Shown: piece after piece, positions 34,731 through 42,968 of the stretch
Layout of the letters: each line of letters starts with the position of its first letter
How positions within the stretch are numbered: position 1 is the stretch's first letter
From: Fervidobacterium changbaicum
Lineage (GTDB): Bacteria > Thermotogota > Thermotogae > Thermotogales > Fervidobacteriaceae
Direction: 5' to 3'
Length of the DNA: 64,000 nt
NCBI RefSeq assembly: GCF_004117075.1
Contig: NZ_CP026721.1
Span: 124,001 to 188,000 of the forward strand
The notes under the pieces: model-generated
What the model was told of the DNA's origin: nothing
The model's input: the letters and a program-made list of their open reading frames with translations, nothing else
Database searches by the model: none
Made by a program: the position numbers and the translations under genes

Positions 34731-35840
34731 ATGGCACAGGTCAACCTTGAACACGTGTGGAAGATCTACGAAGGTAAGGTGGAAGCGGTTAAAGACGCAA
34801 CTTTTACAGTAGAAGATAAGGAATTTGTAGTATTGTTGGGACCATCAGGTTGTGGAAAGACAACAACCCTCAGAATGATAGCCGGTCTGGAGGAAATCAC
34901 GAAGGGAACTATTAAAATCGATGGAAGAGTTGTCAACGATGTAGAACCAAAGGACAGAGATATCGCCTTTGTTTTCCAAAACTACGCTCTTTATCCACAC
35001 ATGACGGTATATGAAAACATGGCTTTCGGTTTAAAACTCAGAAAGGTTCCAAAGGATGAAATTGAAAGACGCGTAAGAGAGGCTGCCAGAATTCTGGAAA
35101 TCGAACACCTGCTTGATAGAAAACCGAGACAACTTTCCGGTGGTCAAAGGCAAAGGGTTGCAGTAGGTAGGGCTATCGTCAGAAATCCAAAGGTCTTCCT
35201 ATTTGACGAACCTCTTTCAAACCTCGATGCAAAATTACGTGTTCAGATGAGGGCAGAGCTAAAGAAGCTGCACATGAGACTTGAAGCAACTATTGTTTAC
35301 GTTACACACGACCAGGTTGAAGCAATGACTATGGCAGATAAGATAGTCATTATGAAAGACGGGGTCATTCAACAAATAGGAAATCCTTACGAAGTTTATA
35401 ATAGACCTGCGAATATATTTGTCGCGGGGTTCATCGGAAGCCCATCGATGAACTTCATCCCTGGTAAAATCATCCGCGGTGAGGGCGGACTTTGGGTCAA
35501 GACAAGTGGTCTAAAACTAAAGGTTCCAACAGAATACGAAGACAAGTTGTCGAAGTACATCGACAAAGACATAATCTTTGGTATCAGACCTGAGAACATT
35601 TATGATAAGATGTTTGCAATTGCTCCGAAACCAGAAAACACAGCTGAGGTTATAGTTGATGTCGTTGAACCGCTTGGAAGTGAAACACTTTTACACGTAA
35701 TAGCAGGAGAAGACAGATTGGTTGCAAGGGTTAACGCAAAGACGCAGGCAAAGGAAGATCAGAAAATCGATTTGGTCTTCGATATGACTACTATGCACAT
35801 ATTTGACAAAGAGACAGAAAAAGAAGTACTGCACTGGTAA
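34731..35840 (+). CDS. Sugar ABC transporter ATPase (UgpC/MsmK/MalK type)
   Basis: 369 residues, ATG after GAGGAGGT. ABC motifs are complete: Walker A GPSGCGKTT, Q-loop FQNYALYPHMTVYENMAF, signature LSGGQRQRVAVGRAIV, Walker B VFLFDEPLSNLD, switch VTHDQVEAMT. The C-terminal 130 residues form the MalK-type TOBE regulatory domain (GIRPENIYD, VVEPLGSETLLHV). No permease or binding protein is adjacent, so it is probably a shared ATPase serving several CUT1 sugar importers, as MsmK does elsewhere. It seems cotranscribed with the antitoxin-like gene in front. Confidence 0.92.
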   Translation: MAQVNLEHVWKIYEGKVEAVKDATFTVEDKEFVVLLGPSGCGKTTTLRMIAGLEEITKGTIKIDGRVVNDVEPKDRDIAFVFQNYALYPHMTVYENMAFGLKLRKVPKDEIERRVREAARILEIEHLLDRKPRQLSGGQRQRVAVGRAIVRNPKVFLFDEPLSNLDAKLRVQMRAELKKLHMRLEATIVYVTHDQVEAMTMADKIVIMKDGVIQQIGNPYEVYNRPANIFVAGFIGSPSMNFIPGKIIRGEGGLWVKTSGLKLKVPTEYEDKLSKYIDKDIIFGIRPENIYDKMFAIAPKPENTAEVIVDVVEPLGSETLLHVIAGEDRLVARVNAKTQAKEDQKIDLVFDMTTMHIFDKETEKEVLHW

Positions 35841-35873
35841 TAACATTTGCTAGAAATGAAACTGATTGTAGTG

Positions 35874-35903
35874 GCCGCCCGTATTTCGGGCGGCACATTT
35901 TAG
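35874..35903 (+). terminator. Hairpin after the ABC ATPase gene, probable weak terminator
   Basis: Strong 8-bp GC stem GCCGCCCG / CGGGCGGC (35874-35881 with 35887-35894), loop TATTT, followed by ACATTTTAG. The U-tract is short, so read-through into rsmE is likely. Confidence 0.65.
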
Positions 35904-35937
35904 AAAATATGCGTAGTTTTTGATGGGGGGATTCACT

Positions 35938-36615
35938 TTGCCGAATTTATATTTCTGTATTCCAAAAGATGATTCTGTGTATTTCGATGAGCACGAAGTC
36001 ACCCATATGAAAGTGATGAGACTTAAAGAAGGTGAAATCATTGAAGCCACCGATGGGAACGGTGGGAAATACAAAGTTGTTCTTAAGAAGATAGATAAGT
36101 TATCCGCTCTTGGAAGTGTGATAAGTTACGAATTCGTTGAAAACACTGAAGGTAGGCTTGTCCTCTTTGCTCCATCTGGTCGCTGGGAAAGGTTAAGGTG
36201 GACAATTGAAAAAGCTGTCGAGTTAGGAGTTGATGAGATTTATGTATTCAACAACGAACGAGCATCAAGACACTACGAGGACAAACAAGAAAAATTGGAA
36301 CTTGTTGTAAGGGAAGCTGCGAAACAGTGTGTTCGATACAATTTTCCCTCGATTAAGCCTATAGAGTTCTTGGACATATTTTCTCTAGCTCCAGAAAGCA
36401 CATACATACTTGATTTTAAGGGGCGGAAAATTCCAAAGAGGATTTCAAAAAACGTTGGTCTCATCGCAGGTCCGGAAGGCGGATTTAGTCGCAAGGAACT
36501 TGCCTTACTGAAAAAGCACTTTAAAAGCATATGCCTCGGGAAAAAGATTCTAAGATTTGAAACAGCTATAATTCTTGCCACAGGTGTGTTCAGTATGAAA
36601 CTTGGAAAGATATAG
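35938..36615 (+). CDS. rsmE: 16S rRNA (uracil-1498-N3)-methyltransferase
   Basis: 225 residues. TTG at 35938 is chosen as start: GGGGGG lies 7 bases before it and the protein then begins PNLYFC like other RsmE; earlier in-frame TTG/ATG codons (35920, 35923) lie before the ribosome site. A PUA-like N-terminal domain (YFDEHEVTHMKVMRLKEGE) is followed by a SPOUT methyltransferase knot with WERLRWTIEKAVELGVDEI, AKQCVRYNFPSI, AGPEGGFSRKE and LGKKILRFETA. It methylates U1498 in helix 44 of 16S rRNA. Confidence 0.93.
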   Translation: MPNLYFCIPKDDSVYFDEHEVTHMKVMRLKEGEIIEATDGNGGKYKVVLKKIDKLSALGSVISYEFVENTEGRLVLFAPSGRWERLRWTIEKAVELGVDEIYVFNNERASRHYEDKQEKLELVVREAAKQCVRYNFPSIKPIEFLDIFSLAPESTYILDFKGRKIPKRISKNVGLIAGPEGGFSRKELALLKKHFKSICLGKKILRFETAIILATGVFSMKLGKI

Positions 36616-36678
36616 ATAAGTGCACTAATCTTAGATTTTTAATTCAAGAATTTGGTAAGTCACCCATATTTCACCCAC

Positions 36679-36755
36679 CCTGCATGCAGGTTTTGAGCTT
36701 GTTGGGGCGAATTGGTGTGCTCAAAACCAAATCTTCCTGAAAGGTTGCCCACCAA
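36679..36755. other. Palindrome cluster and possible pseudoknot between rsmE and the ROK gene
   Basis: A perfect 12-bp palindrome CCTGCATGCAGG (36679-36690) overlaps the first arm of a perfect 10-bp hairpin, GGTTTTGAGC (36689-36698) with GCTCAAAACC (36719-36728), loop of 20. TTGGTG in the loop (36712-36717) can pair with CACCAA (36750-36755), giving an H-type pseudoknot. No U-run follows, so it is not a normal terminator. No coding frame covers it. Between here and 36901 there is one more repeat, CTAGAA-A-TTCTAG at 36837-36849. Confidence 0.4.
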
Positions 36756-36901
36756 GTAACATTTCCATTTCATCATGTAACATGTTCCAACAAATTTATC
36801 TGAATCTCCCAGGTGATAATCAATAATTGTGAATTACTAGAAATTCTAGAACTAGTATTTACTTGAAAAAGTTTTCTTCTGTTTTCTTTAGGTTCATCAA
36901 T

Positions 36902-36942
36902 TTTGGATTTTTCAGACTAACAGGTATAATCTAAACGATTAT
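36902..36942 (+). promoter_or_regulatory. Promoter of the ROK regulator gene with overlapping inverted repeat
   Basis: -35 TTTGGA (36902-36907), 17-base spacer, -10 TATAAT (36925-36930). An inverted repeat ATAATC-TAAAC-GATTAT (36926-36942) starts in the -10 and covers the likely start of transcription, a typical repressor position. Confidence 0.65.
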
Positions 36943-36973
36943 TTCTGAGAAAGAAAAAATTAATAAGAGCCAG

Positions 36974-36991
36974 TAGATTTGACAAAATCTA
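36974..36991 (+). promoter_or_regulatory. Inverted repeat just upstream of the ROK gene, possible operator
   Basis: TAGATTT-GACA-AAATCTA, perfect 7-bp arms with a 4-base centre, about 25 bases before the GTG start and inside the leader. It also contains TTGACA but has no matching -10. Candidate autoregulatory site. Confidence 0.5.
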
Positions 36992-37015
36992 TTAAACTTA
37001 AACGGGGGATGTACT

Positions 37016-38158
37016 GTGACAAAAAAACTTAACCCTGTATCTATGAAAAGAGAAAATAAAAGAACCATTCTTCGATACCTCATGGAGAAAGGTCAGGCAA
37101 GTCGTGCTGAACTCTCTAGGGAAACGGGGCTCGCTCAAAGTGCTGTTTGGAGAATAATAGGTGAGCTTGAAAATGAGGGATTACTTGAGGTTAGGGGTGT
37201 ATCCACTAGTGTTGGGAGAAGTTCAATACTCTACGGACCAACTCGGTCTTTTGTAACGTCCGTTGTTTACAACGTAGAGATCTTCGAGACGCTTGTTGGT
37301 GTTGGATACCTCGACGGTTCGTGGGATATTGTGGACAGTTTTAAGACGGAGAGAGAGTTTGAGAAGTTCAGAGAAAAAGTCGTGAACAGTTTTGATAAGC
37401 TTACAAAAGAATATCCACTTAACGCGACTGTTTCAAAAGTTGTCTTTTCGCTTCCCGGGATTGTGAATTACGAGAACAAGACGCTCATGTGTGCCCCTAA
37501 TCTTGATTGGAAGAATATAGATTTTAAAAAGGTATTTGATACCTTGGGTGTAGAAGTTCTTATTGAGAATGATGCAAATCTTTCAATGCTTGCTGAACGG
37601 TTCTTTTCGCAAGATATCAAGCACTCAAAGGTAGCGTTTTTCCTTTATTTTGGTGAAGGAATCGGCGGTGCAATTTTGGTGAACGGGAACATTGTGCGAG
37701 GTCGAAATTCTGCAGCCGGCGAAATAGGTCATGTTGCGGTCAACGGCGTAGAACTTGAAAAATACCTTTCACCGGCAAGATTAGTTAGTACCTTCGAAAA
37801 AATTATCAGTCATACTAAGGTTACTAATAGAACTTTGCAGGAAAGATTTTGCCATCTGACAAAACTGTGGAAGGATGGTAACAAGGAGGTAAAGAGTTTT
37901 GTAGAAAGGTATATCCATCACTTAGCTCTTACACTAAGGAACATCATTTACTTTATCAACCCGGACGTTATCGTGTTAGGAGGCCTGATTAACAACATAT
38001 ACAGAACTTTTGGGAATTTCATTGAAGATGAACTTTACAAATCGTTGGATAAGGATATGTTCAATGCGGTTATAAGAGACACTGTTTTTGAGAACGTTCC
38101 ACCCTCTTTGGTTGGCGCGAATGTGCTGGTTCTCGAGCATTTCTTGCGAACGTTGTAA
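37016..38158 (+). CDS. ROK-family transcriptional regulator (XylR/NagC type)
   Basis: 380 residues, GTG start after GGGGGAT. Residues 8-75 are a winged helix-turn-helix (MKRENKRTILRYLMEKGQAS, then AELSRETGLAQSAVWRIIGEL). The rest is a ROK sugar-binding/kinase fold: ENDANLSMLAE, FGEGIGGAILVNGNIVRG, GEIGHVAVNG. The zinc site CxCGxxGCxE of most ROK proteins is absent: no Cys follows GEIGHVAVNG, so effector binding may differ. The importer genes follow after 42 bases, the same order as TM0032-TM0027 of T. maritima, so it probably represses them until a beta-glucoside is present (inference). Confidence 0.92.
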   Translation: MTKKLNPVSMKRENKRTILRYLMEKGQASRAELSRETGLAQSAVWRIIGELENEGLLEVRGVSTSVGRSSILYGPTRSFVTSVVYNVEIFETLVGVGYLDGSWDIVDSFKTEREFEKFREKVVNSFDKLTKEYPLNATVSKVVFSLPGIVNYENKTLMCAPNLDWKNIDFKKVFDTLGVEVLIENDANLSMLAERFFSQDIKHSKVAFFLYFGEGIGGAILVNGNIVRGRNSAAGEIGHVAVNGVELEKYLSPARLVSTFEKIISHTKVTNRTLQERFCHLTKLWKDGNKEVKSFVERYIHHLALTLRNIIYFINPDVIVLGGLINNIYRTFGNFIEDELYKSLDKDMFNAVIRDTVFENVPPSLVGANVLVLEHFLRTL

Positions 38159-38200
38159 AGTGTTTTCGGTTTCTCACATCACTTTTGGGGAGGTGTTTGT

Positions 38201-40015
38201 ATGAGACGTTTGGGTACTTTTTTTCTTTTGTTGGTAGTTGTTTCGTTAAGCTTGGCTGCAGTAACACTGCCACGAGAGGAAACTGTTTACATTGCGGGTG
38301 CATTGTGGGGACCTGCAACAACTTGGAATCTTTACGCAGCACAGTCAACGTGGGGAACAGATCAGTTCTTGTTCTTGCCAGCTTTTCAGTATGACCTTGG
38401 TAGAGATGCTTGGATTCCAGTTATTGCTGAGAAGTATGAGTTTGTGAACAGTACAACACTGAGAATTTACATCCGCAAAGAAGCGAAGTGGAGTGATGGA
38501 AGAGACATCACATCAGAGGACTTCATGTACACATTCCAACTCACGAAAGAACTCGGTATAGGTCCTGGAGCAGGATGGGACAACTACGTTGAATCCATAA
38601 ACCGTATAGGAGCGAAAGTTGTAGAATTCAAGGCAAAGACAAAACCACTTAACTACTTCCAATTCCTCTCTTACGCACTCGGTGCACAACCAATGCCAAA
38701 ACATGTTTATGAAGGTCTCAAAGCGAAGAAAATCAACATTGGAGATTGGGCAAACGACAAACCATCAGAACAAGTCGTTTCCGGCCCTTACAAAATCTAT
38801 TTCTACACCCCTGATATAGTGGTATACCAAAGAATCGACAACTGGTGGGGTAAAGATATTTTTGGACTTCCACGACCCAAGTACATCGCTCACGTAATTT
38901 ACAAAGACAATCCAGCTGCAACATTGGCCATTGAAAGAGGAGACGTAGACTGGGCAGGATTGTTCATACCAAGCGTTTGGGAAATGTGGCAAAAGAAGAA
39001 CCTTCCAGTAGGAACGTGGTACAAATCAAAACCGTACTTCTTACCAGATGGTGTCGGGTTTGTTTATTTGAACAACACAAAGCCAGGACTCTCTGACCCG
39101 GCAGTGAGAAAAGCTATCGCATACGCTATCCCATACGATGACATGCTAGAAAAGGCGTATTTCGGATACGGAAGCCAAGCTCATCCTTCGTTTGTTATTG
39201 ACCTCTTTGAACCGAATAAGCAATACATCAATTACGACCTCTGGAAAAAGACATTTGGAACAGCAGATGGAAGACCAGAATATGACCTTGACAAGGCAAA
39301 GAAAATACTTGACGAAGCAGGATACAAGGTTGGTAAAGATGGTATCCGAGTTGGACCAGATGGAAAGAGGCTGTCTTACACGATCTCGGTTCCATACGGT
39401 TGGACAGACTGGATGATGATGTGTGAATTGATAGCTAAGAGTTTAAAACAAATAGGTATTGAAGTTACTACAGAATTTCCAGACTTCTCAGTATGGGCTG
39501 ATAGAATGACAAAGGGAACGTTCGATATGATTATTTCCTGGAGCGTTGGACCAAGCTTTGATCATCCGTTCAACATCTATAGATTCGTTCTTGACAAGAG
39601 GCTTTCAGCACCAGTAGGAGAAGTTACATGGGCAGGAGATTGGGAACGCTACGATAATGACGAGATTGTAAAGCTTCTTGATACAGCAGTTTCTACACTC
39701 GATCCAACAGTAAGAAAGAACGCTTACTTCAGAATCCAAGAAATAATTGCCAAAGATATGCCTTCTATACCTGCATTCTATACTGCCCACTGGTACGAAT
39801 ATTCGACAAAGTACTGGGTCAACTGGCCGAACCAAGATAGGCCATACTGGTTCAGACCAGCTCCATGGCATGCGGATACGTGGCCAGTTCTTTTCGGAAT
39901 TTCACCAGCCAAAAACCCACAACCAATTCCAAAATGGCTCGAAACAACAGACAAGGGCGGAATTGAAATACCAACATCAAAGATCTTCAAAGACCTTCAA
40001 TCCGCAAAGAAATAG
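38201..40015 (+). CDS. Oligosaccharide-binding protein of a peptide-type ABC importer (cellobiose/laminaribiose type)
   Basis: 604 residues, ATG after GGGGAGGTG. Signal peptide 1-20 (RRLGTFFLLLVVVSLSLAA), no lipobox Cys. Family 5 extracellular binding protein: YEFVNSTTLRIYIRKEAKWSDG near the start, then the long cluster-C fold with many Trp residues and an aromatic C-terminal part. In T. maritima the corresponding protein (TM0031) is reported to bind cellobiose and laminaribiose, and gene order here is the same, so beta-glucan oligosaccharides are the likely ligand; peptides cannot be excluded. A GC-rich hairpin after the gene should keep its mRNA more abundant than that of the permeases. Confidence 0.85.
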   Translation: MRRLGTFFLLLVVVSLSLAAVTLPREETVYIAGALWGPATTWNLYAAQSTWGTDQFLFLPAFQYDLGRDAWIPVIAEKYEFVNSTTLRIYIRKEAKWSDGRDITSEDFMYTFQLTKELGIGPGAGWDNYVESINRIGAKVVEFKAKTKPLNYFQFLSYALGAQPMPKHVYEGLKAKKINIGDWANDKPSEQVVSGPYKIYFYTPDIVVYQRIDNWWGKDIFGLPRPKYIAHVIYKDNPAATLAIERGDVDWAGLFIPSVWEMWQKKNLPVGTWYKSKPYFLPDGVGFVYLNNTKPGLSDPAVRKAIAYAIPYDDMLEKAYFGYGSQAHPSFVIDLFEPNKQYINYDLWKKTFGTADGRPEYDLDKAKKILDEAGYKVGKDGIRVGPDGKRLSYTISVPYGWTDWMMMCELIAKSLKQIGIEVTTEFPDFSVWADRMTKGTFDMIISWSVGPSFDHPFNIYRFVLDKRLSAPVGEVTWAGDWERYDNDEIVKLLDTAVSTLDPTVRKNAYFRIQEIIAKDMPSIPAFYTAHWYEYSTKYWVNWPNQDRPYWFRPAPWHADTWPVLFGISPAKNPQPIPKWLETTDKGGIEIPTSKIFKDLQSAKK

Positions 40016-40028
40016 TTTGTAAAACTGT

Positions 40029-40054
40029 CCGGTCCCCGAAAGGGGGCCGGTTTG
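40029..40054 (+). terminator. Intercistronic hairpin after the binding-protein gene
   Basis: CCGGTCCCC (40029-40037) pairs with GGGGGCCGG (40042-40050) around a GAAA tetraloop, followed by TTTGT. Typical of a leaky terminator or mRNA-stabilising hairpin between a binding-protein gene and its permeases. Confidence 0.8.
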
Positions 40055-40108
40055 TAAAGCACGGTTCTAAACAAGTGAGTAAAATAAAGTCAAGGAGTGA
40101 TAGATAGG

Positions 40109-41125
40109 ATGAAATTTAAACCGATGCTTAAATTTATTGGAAGAAGATTTCTGTTCCTCTTATTAACGTACATAGTTGCAACCACTATTGTATTTATACT
40201 TCCTCGTGCAATTCCAGGTAACCCACTTTCTCAGCTTTTGTCGAATTTGTCCCGAGTTGCTCAAGCAAACCCTGAATCAATAAGAGCAGCAGAAAAGGTG
40301 TTACTTGAACAGTTTGGAACCGACAAGCCCGTCATTGTTCAATATTTTAGCTTCATATCGAAGGCCTTGCAAGGGGATTTGGGAACCTCGATAACATATT
40401 ATCCAAGGAAGGTAATAGATTTAATTGTACCGGTTATCCCATGGACTTTGTTCTTGTTACTTCCAGCAACATTAACCGCATGGTGGCTTGGTAACCGACT
40501 TGGAGCAATTGCAGGATACAAAAGAAACACGTGGATAGACAAATGGGTCTTGACTTCATCGATGATTCTCTCGCAGGTTCCTTACTACTGGCTTGGAATG
40601 ATTTTCATATACCTGTTCGGCGTGAAGTTAGGATGGTTCCCAGTTAGTGGTGCCTACTCTCAGGGAACAATACCAAGTCTTACTTGGAAGTTTTTTGTTG
40701 ACGTGTTAAGACATTATATAATGCCGTTCGCATCGATTGTGATATCCGCCATGGGTGGATGGGCAATTGGAATGAGAGTGATGATTGTTTACGAGCTTGG
40801 AAGCGATTACGCGTTATTTTCAGAGTACTTAGGTATGGAAGACAGAAGGATATTCAAGTATGCTTACAGGAATTCTTTACTACCTCAAATCACCGGACTT
40901 GCGTTAAGCTTAGGTGGAGCGTTAGGTGGAGCATTGATAACGGAAATAGTTTTCAATTACCCTGGAACGGGATATTTACTTTTCAAAGGGCTCACAACTC
41001 TCGACTACCCGATGATACAAGGAATATTTGTCATACTCATAGCTTCTATATACCTTGCGAACTTTGTAGTTGACTTTGTGTATGCTTTAATAGATCCAAG
41101 GATAAGACTTGGTCAGGAGGAATGA
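40109..41125 (+). CDS. ABC importer permease 1 (DppB/OppB type)
   Basis: 338 residues from ATG 40109; the GTG at 40097 overlaps AAGGAGTG and is rejected. OppB-like: N-terminal helix (FLLLTYIVATTIVFILPRAIPG), outside loop, then five helices with the ATPase-contact EAA loop near LGMEDRRIFKYAYRNSLLPQ and the end LIDPRIRLG. It forms the membrane channel together with the next gene, which it overlaps by 4 bases (ATGA). Confidence 0.9.
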   Translation: MKFKPMLKFIGRRFLFLLLTYIVATTIVFILPRAIPGNPLSQLLSNLSRVAQANPESIRAAEKVLLEQFGTDKPVIVQYFSFISKALQGDLGTSITYYPRKVIDLIVPVIPWTLFLLLPATLTAWWLGNRLGAIAGYKRNTWIDKWVLTSSMILSQVPYYWLGMIFIYLFGVKLGWFPVSGAYSQGTIPSLTWKFFVDVLRHYIMPFASIVISAMGGWAIGMRVMIVYELGSDYALFSEYLGMEDRRIFKYAYRNSLLPQITGLALSLGGALGGALITEIVFNYPGTGYLLFKGLTTLDYPMIQGIFVILIASIYLANFVVDFVYALIDPRIRLGQEE

Positions 41126-41970
41126 ATATGCTGTTGACAATGATAAGACCACTTTTTAAGAATAAAAAGTTTATTATTGGAATGATTATCTTTTTACTCT
41201 TTCTTTTAACAGGACTTTTAGGTCCGTATTTCTACAAAGTTGATCCCACTGAGATGTCATGGGATTACGAGCAGGCACCGTCTGCTAAGCACCCTTTGGG
41301 AACAGACACCTATGGTAGAGATATCTTGGCTCAACTTCTCTACGGCATTCGTGCTTCATTGTACATCGGTTTCTTTGCAGCTCTAATCTCATTGGTGATA
41401 GGCTCAATAATAGGAAGCTTGGCTGCTGTTAAGAGAGGAATCATTGACGACGTTTTGATGGCAATAACCAACATCGTTCTAACAACACCATCTATACTGG
41501 TCGCCATATTAATTGCCAGCTACCTTCGTTTTAGAAGTCTGGAAGTTGTAGCGGTTATCCTTGGACTTTTCCAATGGCCATGGTACGCAAGAGCAATAAG
41601 AGCTCAGTTGATGAGTGTAATGTCTCGCGAGTATGTCTACCTTTCGAGAATGGCTGGATATTCAGATCTGAGGCTGGTTATCGAAGACCTGCTCCCAACG
41701 ATAGCAACTTATGCCTTCATGTCTTTTGTGTTGTTCATCAACGGTGGAATAATGGGCGAAGCCGGTTTGAGCTTGATAGGTCTTGGACCTACACAAGGCA
41801 TATCGTTAGGTCTGATGCTTCAGTGGTCGGTGTTAATGGATGGTATAAGAAGAGGCCTTTGGTGGTGGTTCGTCCCACCCGGAATAGCAATTGTTGCGGT
41901 AACAGCTTCTTTGATGGTCATAAGTACCACGATGGATGAAGTTTTCAATCCACGTTTGAGGGAGGAATAA
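41122..41970 (+). CDS. ABC importer permease 2 (DppC/OppC type)
   Basis: 282 residues, ATG overlapping the previous stop as ATGA. OppC-like: HPLGTDTYGRDILAQLLYG after the first helix, six helices in all, EAA loop in AGYSDLRLVIEDLLPTI, and DEVFNPRLRE at the end. Partner of permease 1. The next gene starts 2 bases after its stop. Confidence 0.9.
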   Translation: MNMLLTMIRPLFKNKKFIIGMIIFLLFLLTGLLGPYFYKVDPTEMSWDYEQAPSAKHPLGTDTYGRDILAQLLYGIRASLYIGFFAALISLVIGSIIGSLAAVKRGIIDDVLMAITNIVLTTPSILVAILIASYLRFRSLEVVAVILGLFQWPWYARAIRAQLMSVMSREYVYLSRMAGYSDLRLVIEDLLPTIATYAFMSFVLFINGGIMGEAGLSLIGLGPTQGISLGLMLQWSVLMDGIRRGLWWWFVPPGIAIVAVTASLMVISTTMDEVFNPRLREE

Positions 41971-41972
41971 GC

Positions 41973-42968
41973 GTGAAAGAAGTGCTATTAAAGGTTGAAA
42001 ATGCAAAAGCTTATTATAAATTGGAAAAGGCCACGGTAAGAGCGGTTGACGATGTGTCTTTTGAAATACACGAAGGTGAAGTTATCGGTATAGTGGGGGA
42101 ATCAGGATCCGGAAAGACAACACTCTCAAACCTTATTTTCATGAACATGCTAAAACCACTGACGTTGGTTGATGGAAAAGTGTTTCTAAAGGTGAATGGG
42201 AAATTCGAGGAAATTTCTTCAATGTCAAGAGAAGAGGTAAAACGCAAGTTCTGGGGTAAAGATATAACTATCATCCCACAAAGTGCTATGAACGCGTTGA
42301 TGCCCACAATTAAAATGTCGAAATACGTTGAACATTTGGCACAGTCACACAACATTGAACCAAATGACCTAGTAAAAAAAGCGGAGGAACGATTCAAAGA
42401 AGTTGGACTCAATCCTTTGTGGCTGAACAGATATCCATTCGAATTGAGCGGCGGCATGAGGCAAAGGGCAGTTATCGCTTTAGCAACGCTACTAAATCCG
42501 AAGTTGCTTGTTGCCGATGAACCGACATCTGCACTTGATGTCGTCAATCAAAAAGTCTTACTTCAAGTTCTGATGCAACTGAAAAGGGCAGAAATCGTTA
42601 AGAGCATAGTCTTCATCACACACGATATTGCAACCATCAGGCAGATAGCTGACAGAATGATCGTTATGTATGCAGGAAAGATCGTAGAGTTTTCTGAAAT
42701 GGAGAAAATATTGGAAAAACCTCTCCATCCGTACACAACGGGACTCTTGAATTCCGTTTTGACACCTGAACCAGAGATAAGAACAAGAGGCATCAGCATG
42801 ATCCCTGGTGCGCCTGCAAACCTTATAAATCCACCATCTGGTTGCAGATTTCATCCAAGATGTCCATATGCAATGGATATATGTAAGGAGAAAGAACCAA
42901 AGCTTGTCGAGGTTGAACCAGGTAGAAAAGTCGCATGTTTTCTCCACCAGGAGGCGAATAGAGTATGA
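41973..42968 (+). CDS. ABC importer ATPase 1 (DppD/OppD type)
   Basis: 331 residues, GTG start after GGAGGAA. Walker A GESGSGKTT, Q-loop IIPQSAMNALMPT, signature LSGGMRQRAVIALA, Walker B LLVADEPTSALD, switch ITHDIATIRQ. The C-terminal peptide-transporter extension with cysteines GCRFHPRCPYAMDIC is present. Powers import by the two permeases as a heterodimer with the next ATPase, which overlaps by 4 bases. Confidence 0.93.
   Translation: MKEVLLKVENAKAYYKLEKATVRAVDDVSFEIHEGEVIGIVGESGSGKTTLSNLIFMNMLKPLTLVDGKVFLKVNGKFEEISSMSREEVKRKFWGKDITIIPQSAMNALMPTIKMSKYVEHLAQSHNIEPNDLVKKAEERFKEVGLNPLWLNRYPFELSGGMRQRAVIALATLLNPKLLVADEPTSALDVVNQKVLLQVLMQLKRAEIVKSIVFITHDIATIRQIADRMIVMYAGKIVEFSEMEKILEKPLHPYTTGLLNSVLTPEPEIRTRGISMIPGAPANLINPPSGCRFHPRCPYAMDICKEKEPKLVEVEPGRKVACFLHQEANRV

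Noticed and set aside
36689-36728. Hairpin as terminator of rsmE
   Set aside because: No T-run follows on either strand and the loop is 20 bases.
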